A stretch of DNA of 35,534 nucleotides from Candidatus Contendibacter sp. (GTDB taxonomy: Bacteria > Pseudomonadota > Gammaproteobacteria > Competibacterales > Competibacteraceae), in the NCBI GenBank assembly GCA_008933795.1, contig WBUJ01000024.1, positions 1 through 35,534 on the forward strand. The letters are read 5' to 3'. The first letter of the stretch is position 1. The number at the start of each line of letters is the position of its first letter. The notes below the pieces were generated by a model. That model was not told where the DNA came from. It saw only the letters and a list, made by a program, of their open reading frames with translations, and ran no database searches. Shown here piece after piece: positions 17,017 through 26,374 of the stretch. The position numbers and the translations under genes were made by a program.

Positions 17017-17946
17017 ATGACCGAACGGCAACCGAAACTGGCGCTGGGACCGGTGCTGTACTACTGGCCCCAGGAAAAACTGCTCGACTTTTACGAGCGG
17101 ATGAGCGCCACGCCGGTGGACATCATCTATCTCGGCGAGACCGTCTGCTCCAAGCGCCGCGCTTTCAATGCCGACGAGTGGCTGGAACTGGCTGAACGGC
17201 TGAGCGCTGCCGGCAAGGAGGTGGTGCTGTCCACGATGGCATTGTTGGAGGCAGAATCGGAACTCAAGACTTTACGCCGCTTGTGCGAGAACGGCCGCTT
17301 TACCGTCGAAGCCAACGACATGGGCGCAGTGCGGCTGCTGTCCGAGCGGAAAGCGCCGTTCGTGCTGGGCACTGGGATCAACGTCTACAGTGACCAGACC
17401 TTGCGCTTTCTGACCGGGTTGGGCGCGAAACGCTGGGTGATGCCGGTGGAACTGTCGCGGGCGACGCTGGCTTCGATCCAGGCCGGGCGACCCGCGGGCG
17501 TGGAAACCGAGGTGTTCGTTTACGGTCGGTTGCCGCTGGCCTATTCCGCCCGCTGCTTCACCGCGCGGCATCACGATTTGCCCAAGGACGATTGCCAGTA
17601 TCGCTGTCTTGATTACCCGGAAGGGCTGACGTTGAGCACCCGCGAGGGGCAGGCGTTTCTGGCGCTGAACGGTATTCAGACCCAGTCGGCGCAGACCTGC
17701 AACCTGTTGCCGGAACTGGCGGAATTGCGGGAATTGAACGTAGACGTGCTGCGCCTTAGCCCGCAGCCGGAAGGCATGGAAACAGTCGTCGAGGCATTCG
17801 CCGCCTGTCTGCGCGGGGAGCGCGACCCGGTCGAAACGGCGCGGGCGCTCAATGCCGGGTTGCCGTATGGCGCTTGCGATGGCTATTGGCAGGGCCAGCC
17901 GGGATTAAGGCAGATTCAAGCCGCCGAACCACTCAACCGCTCGTAA
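17017..17946 (+). CDS. ubiV: Ubiquinone biosynthesis protein UbiV (U32 peptidase family)
   Basis: A 309-residue partner of UbiU. Its iron-sulfur cysteines are visible: one in ETVCSKRRAF (C44) and three in ARCFTARHHDLPKDDCQYRC, where the intervals of 12 and 3 residues match the E. coli protein. The ATG at 17017 is chosen because GAGGG lies nine bases ahead; an ATG at 17002 overlapping the ubiU stop would add five residues and cannot be excluded. The 3' end overlaps the 3' end of the convergent ubiT by 31 bases, so the two transcripts are antisense to each other there. Confidence 0.94.
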   Translation: MTERQPKLALGPVLYYWPQEKLLDFYERMSATPVDIIYLGETVCSKRRAFNADEWLELAERLSAAGKEVVLSTMALLEAESELKTLRRLCENGRFTVEANDMGAVRLLSERKAPFVLGTGINVYSDQTLRFLTGLGAKRWVMPVELSRATLASIQAGRPAGVETEVFVYGRLPLAYSARCFTARHHDLPKDDCQYRCLDYPEGLTLSTREGQAFLALNGIQTQSAQTCNLLPELAELRELNVDVLRLSPQPEGMETVVEAFAACLRGERDPVETARALNAGLPYGACDGYWQGQPGLRQIQAAEPLNRS

Positions 17947-18443
17947 ACCCCCATCAAGCCATTGGCGGCGCGCAGCAGTGGCGGCAGCGGCCCGCCGAGC
18001 GCCTCCGGGTCCATCCCGTCCAGCAGATTTTTCAATTCCAGCCCCAGGGCGGTATCGCCTTCCATCACCACTCGGCGGTTGAAAAACAGCGTGTCGGAAT
18101 CCTCGCGCCGGGTGGCCAGCGCCAGGAAATCGTAGATCGTGCCGCTGATGGTCAAATCCGGCGCTTGCTCATCTTGAGAGGGGACAAAACCGGCGGGACC
18201 GGCGTAGCGAAACCGGTATTCCACCTGGGCGTCGCGCACCTTGATCGCCAGCACCCGGTCGCGCAGGAACTCGAACTCGCCGCCTTGTTGAATCCGCCCG
18301 ACGAACAGCACGTTCAGCGCCGTAATCAGGGCGGTCGAATGCACCGGGCCGGGAATCAGCGTAAACGGCAACGCCAGCAGGGCGGGCAGGGTCGGACGGG
18401 GCGGAAACAGCGAATGAAGGGTGGCCTGGAAAGTAGCGTTCAT
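17916..18443 (-). CDS. ubiT: Ubiquinone biosynthesis accessory factor UbiT (SCP2 domain)
   Basis: A 175-residue protein with an SCP2-type lipid-binding domain, recognisable in EFEFLRDRVLAIKVRDAQVEYRF, PDLTISGTIYDFLAL, DTLFFNRRVVMEGDTALGLELKNLLDG. UbiT is thought to present the hydrophobic quinone intermediate to UbiU-UbiV during anaerobic synthesis. Its start lies 16 bases after the rho stop on the same strand, so it probably shares a transcript with rho, while its 3' end overlaps ubiV. Length and motifs fit E. coli YhbT. Confidence 0.92.
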   Translation of the reverse strand: MNATFQATLHSLFPPRPTLPALLALPFTLIPGPVHSTALITALNVLFVGRIQQGGEFEFLRDRVLAIKVRDAQVEYRFRYAGPAGFVPSQDEQAPDLTISGTIYDFLALATRREDSDTLFFNRRVVMEGDTALGLELKNLLDGMDPEALGGPLPPLLRAANGLMGVYERLSGSAA

Positions 18444-18459
18444 GACCTCGATAACCGCC

Positions 18460-19716
18460 TCAGCGCTTCATCGACTCGAAGAAGTCCTTGTTGGTCCTGG
18501 TGTTCTTGAGCCGCTCCAACAGGAATTCCATCGCCTGCAACTCGTCCATCGGATGCAGCAGCTTGCGCAGGATCCACATCTTCTGCAAATCGTCCGGATC
18601 GGCCAGCAGTTCCTCGCGGCGGGTGCCGGAACGGTTGATGTCAATGGCCGGGAACACCCGCTTCTCGGAAATCCGCCGGTCGAGATGGATTTCCATGTTG
18701 CCGGTGCCCTTGAATTCCTCGTAAATCACGTCGTCCATGCGCGAGCCGGTATCGATCAGCGTGGTGGCGATGATGGTCAGCGAGCCGCCTTCCTCAATGT
18801 TGCGCGCCGCGCCGAAGAACCGCTTGGGCTTTTGCAGGGCGTTGGCGTCCACGCCGCCGGTCAGCACCTTGCCGGAGGCCGGCACTACCGTATTGTAGGC
18901 GCGCGCCAACCGGGTGATGGAATCGAGCAGAATCACCACGTCGCGCTTGTGCTCAACCAGCCGCTTGGCCTTGTCGGACACCATTTCCGCGACTTGCGTG
19001 TGGCGGGTGGCCGGTTCGTCAAAGGTACTGGCGATCACTTCGCCGCGCACCGACCGCTGCATTTCGGTCACTTCCTCCGGCCGCTCGTCGATCAGCAGCA
19101 CCATCAGATAGCACTCGGGATGATTGGCGGCGATGCTTTGAGCGATGTTCTGCAACATCATGGTCTTGCCCGCCTTGGGTGGCGAGACGATCAGGCCGCG
19201 CTGGCCTTTGCCGATGGGCGCGATCAGGTCGATGACCCGCGCCGTGATGTCCTCGGTGCTGCCGTTGCCGCGCTCCAGCGTCAGCCGGTCGTCGGCGTGC
19301 AACGGCGTCAGGTTCTCGAACAGCACCTTGTTCTTCGAGGCTTCCGGCGGCTCAAAATTGATGTCGCCGACCTTGAGCAGGGCGAAGTAACGCTCGCCTT
19401 CCTTGGGCGGGCGAATCTTGCCGCTGACCGTGTCGCCGGTGCGCAGGTTGAAGCGACGGATCTGGCTGGGCGAGACGTAGATGTCGTCGGGACCGGCCAG
19501 ATAGGAACTGTCGGCGGAGCGCAGGAAGCCGAAGCCGTCCTGCAGGATTTCCAGCACGCCATCGCCGGAGATGTCCTCGCCGCTCTTGGCCAGCGCCTTG
19601 AGGATGGCGAAAATCACATCCTGCTTGCGCGATCGCGCCATGCCTTCGAGCTTCAATTCCTGGGCGATGGCGATCAGGTCGGCGGCGGATTTTTTCTTGA
19701 GTTCGGTGAGATTCAT
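18460..19716 (-). CDS. rho: Transcription termination factor Rho
   Basis: A 418-residue hexameric RNA helicase. The start ATG gives the usual [20 protein letters not shown]; an upstream in-frame extension of 31 codons is arginine/proline-rich and not family-like. Visible parts are the N-terminal helix bundle, the cold-shock RNA-binding domain ([34 protein letters not shown]), Walker A SPPKAGKT, the [14 protein letters not shown]alker B region, and [20 protein letters not shown] around the Q/R loops. The order rhlB / trxA / rho is the same as in E. coli, where Rho and RhlB are both involved in RNA fate. About 207 bases separate it from trxA; no leader peptide could be recognised there. Confidence 0.98.
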   Translation of the reverse strand: MNLTELKKKSAADLIAIAQELKLEGMARSRKQDVIFAILKALAKSGEDISGDGVLEILQDGFGFLRSADSSYLAGPDDIYVSPSQIRRFNLRTGDTVSGKIRPPKEGERYFALLKVGDINFEPPEASKNKVLFENLTPLHADDRLTLERGNGSTEDITARVIDLIAPIGKGQRGLIVSPPKAGKTMMLQNIAQSIAANHPECYLMVLLIDERPEEVTEMQRSVRGEVIASTFDEPATRHTQVAEMVSDKAKRLVEHKRDVVILLDSITRLARAYNTVVPASGKVLTGGVDANALQKPKRFFGAARNIEEGGSLTIIATTLIDTGSRMDDVIYEEFKGTGNMEIHLDRRISEKRVFPAIDINRSGTRREELLADPDDLQKMWILRKLLHPMDELQAMEFLLERLKNTRTNKDFFESMKR

Positions 19717-19923
19717 GGAATCAACAGGCTCGGGGCGACGGGCGCGACGGGCGCGCGTCCGTGGGGAGGAGTGAAGGGGTGCTCCTGGGTTGGAGGCCGA
19801 ACCGGACAAGGGCGGAGCAGTGCTGAGGAGTGATTGCGGGATGGATAACGGTCGTGGTGCGCAGTCTACGCTAGCACGGTCGCGAAGCGGCGTCTACCCT
19901 GGGGCGGGCGCCGTTCGCGCGAC

Positions 19924-20253
19924 TCAAGACAGGCTGCTATCGAGGAAGGCGACCAACTGCGATTTGGATACGGCGCCGACCTTGGTGGCCTCGACGTTGC
20001 CGTTGCGGAACAGCATCAGGGTGGGGATGCCGCGAATACCGTACTTGGGCGGAGTGGCTTGGTTTTCATCCACGTTCAGCTTGCAGATCTTGACGCGCCC
20101 CGCATAGTCGGCGGCGACGTCGTCCAGGATCGGCGCGATCATCCGGCAGGGACCGCACCACTCGGCCCAGTAATCGACCAGCACCGGTTGCTCGGCCTTG
20201 AGCACCTCGGCCTCGAAGGTGTCGTCGGTGATATGCACAATTTGCTCGCTCAC
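19924..20253 (-). CDS. trxA: Thioredoxin 1
   Basis: A 109-residue thioredoxin with [13 protein letters not shown] (active cysteines C33 and C36), the buried aspartate in VLVDYW and the cis-proline in RGIPTLMLF. It reduces protein disulfides in the cytoplasm. The start codon is GTG, with GGAG about eleven bases ahead, and the length matches E. coli TrxA (109 residues including the initiator). It is divergent from rhlB; the 258 bases between the two starts should hold both promoters, but I could not find a convincing pair of hexamers. Confidence 0.97.
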   Translation of the reverse strand: MSEQIVHITDDTFEAEVLKAEQPVLVDYWAEWCGPCRMIAPILDDVAADYAGRVKICKLNVDENQATPPKYGIRGIPTLMLFRNGNVEATKVGAVSKSQLVAFLDSSLS

Positions 20254-20511
20254 GGATACAAGGTCTCCAGTTTGGAATAGCAGGGGACGTGGTTCGCCAG
20301 GAAGGATGCATCGGGAAACACGGAGCCGGTCAAGCGGATGACGGAACGACCGTCGGGGGGCGGCCGCGAAAATCGGCGGCGCGCGGCGTTCAACGACGGA
20401 TATTGTGGCAAAATAATCAATCGGGGCACAAATTTCTTTTGGCTCATTTCAGCCCAAACCGGGCGCTCGCGCAAGCCCCCCACCCTGCTCACCCGGGATT
20501 ATCGCCAACCC

Positions 20512-21780
20512 ATGCAAACCGATCATCTGACCCACGTCCCGTTTTCCTCACTCGGCCTGACCAATTCGCTGCAGGAAAGCGTGGAAGACGCCGGCTTTGT
20601 CTACTGCACGCCGATTCAGGCCGCCACCCTGCCGCTGGCGCTCAAAGGCCAGGATATCGCCGGCCAGGCCCAGACCGGCACCGGCAAGACCGCCGCTTTT
20701 CTACTCGCCGCCTTGCATCACTTGATGGAAACTCCCGTCGCCGAGGACGCGGTCGGTCCCTGGGCCATCGTCATCGCCCCGACCCGCGAACTGGCGGTGC
20801 AGATCCATCGCGACGCCGAACTGCTCGGCCGCTATACCGGCCTCAGCTTCGTCGCCGTGTTCGGCGGCACCGGCTACGACTCCCAGCGCCGCCAACTCGA
20901 AGCCGGGGTGGACGTGCTGATCGGTACGCCCGGTCGCCTGATCGACTACTACAAACAGGGAGTTTACAAGCTCAACCACATCGAGGTGGTGGTGCTGGAC
21001 GAGGCCGACCGCATGTTCGATCTCGGCTTCATCACCGATATCCGCTACCTGCTGCGCAAGATGCCAGCGCCCGGCCAGCGCATCAACATGCTGTTTTCGG
21101 CCACCTTGAGCAACCGGGTCATGGAACTGGCCTACGAGCATATGAACAACCCGCAGGTGATCCGGATCGAGGCCGAGCACGTGACCGCCGACAAGGTGCG
21201 CCAAGCACTGTATCACGTTTCCGCTCACGACAAGATTGCGTTGCTGTTCGGGGTGCTGCGCCAGCAGGAACCCAAGCGCATCATGATCTTCGTCAACACC
21301 AAAAAGGCGGCGGATCGGGTCACCGGCTATCTGCTGGGCAACGGCTACGAGGCCGGCGTGCTGTCGGGCGACATTCCCCAGCCCAAGCGGCTGAAACTGC
21401 TGGAATCGTTTCAGCGCGGCGAATTGCCGATCCTGGTGGCGACCGACGTGGCGGCGCGCGGTCTGCACATCGCGGATGTCACCCATGTGATTAACTTCGA
21501 TTTGCCGCAGGAACGGGAAGATTACGTTCACCGCATCGGTCGCACCGCCCGCGTGGGCGCCAGCGGCGACGCCATCAGCTTCGCCTGCGAGCAGTACGTC
21601 TACTCGCTGCCGGAAATCGAGGATTTCATCGGCCAGAAGATTCCGGTGCTGCCGATGACCGAAGAACTGCTGGTGGAGTACAAGCCGCCCCGGCGGATGG
21701 AACGGCATCGGCCGCCGCTGGCGGGCGGCGAGCGCGGTCGCGGTCGCGCGCCGCACCGGCGGGCGCCCCACCGTGCCTGA
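20512..21780 (+). CDS. rhlB: DEAD-box ATP-dependent RNA helicase RhlB
   Basis: A 422-residue RNA helicase, close to the E. coli length of 421. Starting at MQTDHLTHVPFSSLGL, it shows the Q motif (TPIQAATLPLAL), AQTGTGKT, PTRELAVQI, the DEADRMFD box, SATLSN, and VATDVAARGLH with HRIGRTAR. The last 25 residues are rich in arginine and proline, as in RhlB tails that bind RNA or the degradosome scaffold. The frame is open for 58 codons upstream of this ATG, but that part is not conserved and covers the divergent promoter region. Its position opposite trxA and rho supports RhlB over RhlE or SrmB. Confidence 0.94.
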   Translation: MQTDHLTHVPFSSLGLTNSLQESVEDAGFVYCTPIQAATLPLALKGQDIAGQAQTGTGKTAAFLLAALHHLMETPVAEDAVGPWAIVIAPTRELAVQIHRDAELLGRYTGLSFVAVFGGTGYDSQRRQLEAGVDVLIGTPGRLIDYYKQGVYKLNHIEVVVLDEADRMFDLGFITDIRYLLRKMPAPGQRINMLFSATLSNRVMELAYEHMNNPQVIRIEAEHVTADKVRQALYHVSAHDKIALLFGVLRQQEPKRIMIFVNTKKAADRVTGYLLGNGYEAGVLSGDIPQPKRLKLLESFQRGELPILVATDVAARGLHIADVTHVINFDLPQEREDYVHRIGRTARVGASGDAISFACEQYVYSLPEIEDFIGQKIPVLPMTEELLVEYKPPRRMERHRPPLAGGERGRGRAPHRRAPHRA

Positions 21781-21807
21781 CCGGCAATCAGGTGGAACGG
21801 CGCGACC

Positions 21808-23331
21808 ATGACCACTTCCAGGTCGGACAAGGCCAGCGTCGCCAGCGGTCATCCGCGAGTGACTGAAGCCGCCGCCGAAATTCTGCGCGCCGGCGGCAAC
21901 GCCTTCGACGCGGTGGTCGCGGCCGGGTTTGCCGCCGCCGTGGCCGAGCCGGCGCTGACCAGTCTGGGCGGCGGTGGTTTCCTGTTGGCGCGCACCGCCC
22001 AGGGCCAGGCGACGCTGTTCGATTTCTTCGTGGACACGCCGGGTCGCGGCTTGCCAGCCGGTCAACTGGAGCCGCATTTTCTGCCGGTGATCGTGCGCTT
22101 TCCCGCCAGCGAGCAGATTTTCAACGTCGGCCTGGGATCGGTGGCGACGCCTGGAGCGCTGCGCGGCTATCTGCACGTCCACCGGCGGTTGGGCCGATTG
22201 CCGCTGCGGGAGGTGCTGGCGCCAGCCATTCATCTGGCTCGCGCGGGCGTGACGATCAACCACAAGCAGGCTTACTTTCTCGATCTGCTGACGCCGATCA
22301 TGACCCTGACCGCCACGGGCCGCGCGCTGTTCGAGCCGGACGGCCGTTATCTGGGCGAGGGCGACGTACACCGCAATCCGGACTTGGCGATGTTTCTGGA
22401 GACCCTACCCGCCAATGGCGAACGCGAGTTTTACGAGGGCGAACTGGCCCGGCGCATCGCGGCGGACATGGGTGCGGGTGGCGGATTGCTGACGGCCACC
22501 GATCTGGCCGCCTGCCGGGTGATCGAACGCGAACCGCTGTCGGTCCATTATCGCGGCTGTCGGCTGCTGACCAATCCGCCCCCCTCGTTTGGCGGTTCGT
22601 TGCTCGCCCTGGCGTTGCGGTTGCTGGAGGCGCGGGAAGTCGCTCCTCTCGGCTTCGGCTCGCCGGCCCATCTGGCGCTGCTGATCGCGGTGATGCGGGA
22701 AGTGGATCGTCGCCGCGCCGAGGGCTATCTGAGCCCGACCGACCTGGGTCAGCCGGGTCTGGCCGAAAGTCAGGCGCGGGTGCGCGTTGCCTCCGGCGGC
22801 ACCACCCACGTCAGCGTGTGCGACGCCGAGGGCAACGCCGCCAGCATGACCACCTCCAACGGCGAGGGTTCCGGCTATTTCGCGCCCGATACCGGCATCA
22901 TGCTCAACAACATGATGGGCGAGGACGACCTGCATCCCGAAGGCTTCCACGTCAGTCCGCCGGGGCTGCGGGTGGCTTCGATGATGGCGCCATCGCTGTT
23001 GTTGGCCGGTGATTCGGTACGATTGGCGCTGGGCAGCGGCGGCAGCAAGCGCATCCGCACCGCCCTGCTGCAAGTCATCGGCAACACGGTGGATTTTGGC
23101 ATGAGCCTTCGGGAGGCGGTCGAAGCGCCGCGCCTGCACTGGGACGGTCAGTGCGCCCAGGTCGAGCCGGGTTTCGCCGAGGCGGCGCTGGCGGCGCTGG
23201 CGGCGCGGTGGCCGATTAACCGCTGGACGATCCAGGACGTGTATTTCGGTGGGGTCCATACGGCGGCGCCGGGCGGCGAAGGCGCCGGCGATCCACGGCG
23301 CGGCGGTTGCGCCGCGACGGTCGGAGCGTGA
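21808..23331 (+). CDS. Gamma-glutamyltransferase family protein
   Basis: A 507-residue Ntn-hydrolase precursor. Signature parts are EILRAGGNAFDAVVAAGFAAAVAEP near the N-terminus, LGSVATPGALRGY, then GGTTHVSVCDAEGNAASMT, where T332 is the predicted autocleavage nucleophile, LNNMMGEDDLHP and GSGGSKRIRTALLQV. Cleavage would give subunits of about 331 and 176 residues. Classical enzymes are exported and degrade glutathione; this protein has no signal peptide and is shorter, so it may act in the cytoplasm on another gamma-glutamyl compound. It begins 27 bases after rhlB and is followed by a HAD phosphatase after 24 bases, so the three may be co-transcribed. Confidence 0.88.
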   Translation: MTTSRSDKASVASGHPRVTEAAAEILRAGGNAFDAVVAAGFAAAVAEPALTSLGGGGFLLARTAQGQATLFDFFVDTPGRGLPAGQLEPHFLPVIVRFPASEQIFNVGLGSVATPGALRGYLHVHRRLGRLPLREVLAPAIHLARAGVTINHKQAYFLDLLTPIMTLTATGRALFEPDGRYLGEGDVHRNPDLAMFLETLPANGEREFYEGELARRIAADMGAGGGLLTATDLAACRVIEREPLSVHYRGCRLLTNPPPSFGGSLLALALRLLEAREVAPLGFGSPAHLALLIAVMREVDRRRAEGYLSPTDLGQPGLAESQARVRVASGGTTHVSVCDAEGNAASMTTSNGEGSGYFAPDTGIMLNNMMGEDDLHPEGFHVSPPGLRVASMMAPSLLLAGDSVRLALGSGGSKRIRTALLQVIGNTVDFGMSLREAVEAPRLHWDGQCAQVEPGFAEAALAALAARWPINRWTIQDVYFGGVHTAAPGGEGAGDPRRGGCAATVGA

Positions 23332-23355
23332 AGCGAAAGGCGAGAGGTAAAAGAC

Positions 23356-24015
23356 ATGACATGGTTGAAGGATGTCCCGCCGACTGTGACTCAACCGGGC
23401 GGGGTCGAGATCAAACCGGTGTTGGCAGTTCCCCCTTGGGTGCAAGGGCTGATTTTCGACTGCGATGGCACCGTAGTTGACACCCTGCCCTTGCACTACG
23501 TGGCCTGGGAGGAAACATTTGCAGACTTGGAGCTGACGTGCCCGCTGGCGTTTCTGATCCGGCACAACGGCAAACCCACCGGCCAGATCGTGGCCCTTTA
23601 CAACGCGGAATTCGGCCAATCCATCGACGTTGACAAATTCACGGCGGACAAGGAACGGCGGACTTATGCCCTGCTGGAACAGGCGCGGCCACTGGAACCG
23701 GTAGCGACGCTGGCGCGGCATCATCAGGGCCGGTTGCCGATGGCGGTGGTGTCGGGCAGCAACCGCGCCAACGTGGAGCGGGCGCTGCGGGCGGCGGGGT
23801 TACGCGAGCTGTTTCCGGTGGTGTTGACCGCCGACGATGGTCTACCGCCCAAGCCGGCGCCGGATTTGTTTCTGGAGGCGGCCCGCCGGCTGGGGGTGGA
23901 GCCTGCGCTCTGTCAGGCGTTCGAGGACGCCGACGCCGGGCTGGAAGCGATTCGCCGCGCCGGGATGCTGGCGACGGACGTGCGGCCGTTCGGAGGGGGA
24001 TACCGGCACGAGTAA
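23356..24015 (+). CDS. HAD-superfamily phosphatase/phosphomutase-like protein
   Basis: A 219-residue subfamily IA HAD hydrolase. Motif I is IFDCDGTVVDTLPLHY (catalytic aspartates), motif II is the serine in AVVSGSNRANVE, motif III is the lysine in PPKPAPDLFLEA, and motif IV is FEDADAGLEAIRRAG. The cap is helical (residues about 50-110). The arrangement is like beta-phosphoglucomutase or the YqaB fructose-1-phosphatase group, but the substrate is not determined. An N-terminal stretch of about 30 residues precedes the first strand. A GAGAGG ribosome site lies just before the ATG. It converges with prlC, 9 bases between the stops. Confidence 0.88.
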   Translation: MTWLKDVPPTVTQPGGVEIKPVLAVPPWVQGLIFDCDGTVVDTLPLHYVAWEETFADLELTCPLAFLIRHNGKPTGQIVALYNAEFGQSIDVDKFTADKERRTYALLEQARPLEPVATLARHHQGRLPMAVVSGSNRANVERALRAAGLRELFPVVLTADDGLPPKPAPDLFLEAARRLGVEPALCQAFEDADAGLEAIRRAGMLATDVRPFGGGYRHE

Positions 24016-24024
24016 AGACGTTTC

Positions 24025-26064
24025 TCAGGCCGCGATCCCGCTCAGGCGCAGCAGCGGCTCGATGTGCGGCTCCCGACCCCGGAAGGCGATGAAGCTGGCC
24101 AGCGCCGGGCGCGAACCGCCCACTTCCAGGATGTTTTCCCGGAATCGCGTCCCGGTCGCGGCGTCGAAAATCCCGCTATCCTCGAAGGCGCTAAAGGCGT
24201 CCGCCGCCAGCACTTCCGCCCATTTGTAACTGTAATAGCCCGCCGCATAGCCGCCGGCGAAGATGTGGGTGAAGGCGTTGGCGAACCGGTTCCAGACCGG
24301 CGGGAGGATGACCGCCATCTGTTGGCGTATTTCGTCCAGCACCTCCAGCACCTGTCCGCCGCGCGCCGGGTCGTAGTCGCGGTGCAGGCGGAAGTCGAAC
24401 AGCCCGAATTCCAGTTGCCGCACCATCAAAATCCCGGCCTGGAAGTGCTTGGCCGCCAGCATCCGTTGATAGAGTTCGTCCGGCAGCGGTTCGCCGGTTT
24501 GGTAATGACTGGCCAGCAGGTCCAGCGCCTCCCGCGCCCAGCACCAGTTCTCCATGAACTGGCTGGGCAGTTCCACCGCATCCCATTCCACCCCGTGAAT
24601 GCCCGCCACTGGCAGATAATCCACCGTGGTCAGCAGATGGTGCAGGCCGTGGCCGAATTCGTGAAACAACGTCAGCACTTCGCTGTGGGTCAGCAGGGCC
24701 GGATCGGCGCCCACCGGCGGGGTGAAGTTGCCCACCAGATAGGCCGCCGGCAACCGCACTGTGTTAGCCAGCCGCCGCCGCGCCAGACCGCCGTCCATCC
24801 ACGCCCCGCCGCGCTTGTGGGACCGGGCGTACAGATCCAGATAGAACCGCCCGCGCCGCGTTCCCGCCGCGTCAACGATTTCGTAAACCCGCACCTCGGG
24901 ATGCCAGACTTCCACGCCGTCCAGCGGGCGAATGGCGATGGCGAACAGGCGTTCCGCCACCGCGAACAGTCCCGCCAGGACCCGAGGCAGCGGGAAGTAG
25001 GGCCGCAATTCCTCCTGCGACAGTTGATAGCGATGCTGGCGCAGCTTTTCCGCGTAATAGCCGATGTCCCAGGCGTGCAGGTCGTCCGCGCCGAACTGCT
25101 CGCGGGCGAAGGTGCGCAACTCGTCCAGTTCCCGTTGCGCCTGGGGCCGGGCGCGGCGGGCGAGATCGGCGAGGAAGTCCAGCACCTGATCCGGCGAGTC
25201 GGCCATCTTGGTCGCCAGCGAGTATTCGGTGTAATCGTGGAAGCCGAGCAACCGGGCCAGTTCGTGGCGCAGCGCCAGAATCCGCTCCATCACCGGCCCA
25301 TTGTCCCACTGGCCGCCGTTTGGCCCCTGCTCGGAGGCGCGGGTGCAATAGGCGCTGTACAGTTCCCGCCGCAGTTCGCGGTTGTCGGCATAGTTCAACA
25401 CGGGCAGGTAGGACGGCAGTTCCAGCGTCAGCAGCCAGCCGTCCAGCCCGCGTTGTTGGGCGGTCTGCCGGGCCAGCGCCCGCGCCGAGTCCGGCAGGCC
25501 GGCCAGTTGCGCTTCATCGGTCAGGAGTTTGGTCCAGGCTTGGGTGGCATCCAGCACGTTTTCCGAGAATTTGGCCCCAAGTTGCGCCAGTTCCTGCTGA
25601 ATGTCCCGGTAGCGGGCCTGTTGCTCTGGCAGCAGGGCGATGCCGGACAGCCGGAAATCGCGCAGGGCGTCGCTGATGACTTTGCATTGCGCCGGATCGA
25701 GCCGGGCGTACTCCGGCCCCTCGGCGATTTGCTGATAGGCACGATACAGTCCCTCGTGCTGGCCCAGTTCGCTGTAATAGGCGCTGAGCTTGGGCAGGCA
25801 GGCGTTGTAGGCCGCGCGCAGGGCCTCGGAATCGCAGACCGAGTGCAGATGGTTGACCGGCGACCACGCTTTGTTCAGCCGATCCTCCAATTCCTCCAAC
25901 GGACGAAGCAAATTGTCCCAACTATAAACAGCGTTCGTGGCCAGCAACCGTTCGAGATCGGCGCGATTTTCGGCCAGCCAGTGGTCGATAGCCGGTTCGA
26001 CGTGCTCCGGCTGGATCGCGGTGTAGGAAGGCAGGTCGGCGGAGGTGAGGAGCGGATTGGTCAT
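24025..26064 (-). CDS. prlC: Oligopeptidase A (M3 family zinc metallopeptidase)
   Basis: A 679-residue cytoplasmic peptidase, one residue shorter than E. coli PrlC. The zinc motif HEFGH is at residues 468-472 within LFHEFGHGLHHLL, and the third ligand region follows in VEWDAVELPSQFMENW. The N-terminus MTNPLLTSADLPSYTAIQPEHVEPAI and the C-terminal YSYKWAEVLAADAFSAFE are typical. It degrades short peptides, including cleaved signal peptides, downstream of ATP-dependent proteases. No sigma-32 promoter could be recognised upstream. The gene marks the left chromosomal flank of the integron region. Confidence 0.96.
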   Translation of the reverse strand: MTNPLLTSADLPSYTAIQPEHVEPAIDHWLAENRADLERLLATNAVYSWDNLLRPLEELEDRLNKAWSPVNHLHSVCDSEALRAAYNACLPKLSAYYSELGQHEGLYRAYQQIAEGPEYARLDPAQCKVISDALRDFRLSGIALLPEQQARYRDIQQELAQLGAKFSENVLDATQAWTKLLTDEAQLAGLPDSARALARQTAQQRGLDGWLLTLELPSYLPVLNYADNRELRRELYSAYCTRASEQGPNGGQWDNGPVMERILALRHELARLLGFHDYTEYSLATKMADSPDQVLDFLADLARRARPQAQRELDELRTFAREQFGADDLHAWDIGYYAEKLRQHRYQLSQEELRPYFPLPRVLAGLFAVAERLFAIAIRPLDGVEVWHPEVRVYEIVDAAGTRRGRFYLDLYARSHKRGGAWMDGGLARRRLANTVRLPAAYLVGNFTPPVGADPALLTHSEVLTLFHEFGHGLHHLLTTVDYLPVAGIHGVEWDAVELPSQFMENWCWAREALDLLASHYQTGEPLPDELYQRMLAAKHFQAGILMVRQLEFGLFDFRLHRDYDPARGGQVLEVLDEIRQQMAVILPPVWNRFANAFTHIFAGGYAAGYYSYKWAEVLAADAFSAFEDSGIFDAATGTRFRENILEVGGSRPALASFIAFRGREPHIEPLLRLSGIAA

Positions 26065-26374
26065 GGCGGGATTCCAGCATTGGGTTTCGTGAAGGCTCTT
26101 CGATTTTTTCTGGACTTGATCTTTTGGAGCGACTCCAGCCTGCCGAGCCGTTTGGAAGGTGTCTACAGAGATTTAAAAATCAATTAGTTAGGATCGTAGC
26201 CAGAACTTAGTCTGACTGGCTCCACAAGAACCGACGAAGAACCTGGCTTTTCGCAGAAAAATCCCAATGATTTTCATGCGATTCAAACGGATAATGCGAC
26301 TTTTCGCCGTTCCGACGATCTGGTGACGCCAGACAATGTGATGCTGCTGTTCGGCGTCTCTCTCGCATTTGACT
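26065..26374. other. Intergenic stretch without a gene, left end of the integron region
   Basis: No supported coding region lies here; an open frame on the minus strand (26187-26421) has no recognisable family and overlaps the TRIC gene. The stretch holds two small inverted repeats, AGCCAG...CTGGCT (26198-26221) and TCTGG-TGACG-CCAGA near 26315-26330, and a GTTAGGA box near 26187. The TRIC cassette would need an attC here, but the ACATAAC box expected from its start was not found. The sequence may be a decayed attC or unrelated flank. Confidence 0.5.

Noticed and set aside
15974..17946. Collagenase-like U32 peptidases
   Set aside because: The iron-sulfur cysteine spacings match UbiU and UbiV, and ubiT is next to them.
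18421..19833. Plus-strand open frame opposite rho
   Set aside because: Shadow of rho, whose motifs are all on the minus strand.
24064..26187. A very long open frame on the plus strand opposite prlC
   Set aside because: It is the antisense shadow of a GC-rich gene; the sequence is low in hydrophobic pattern, has no family likeness, and prlC on the other strand is intact.
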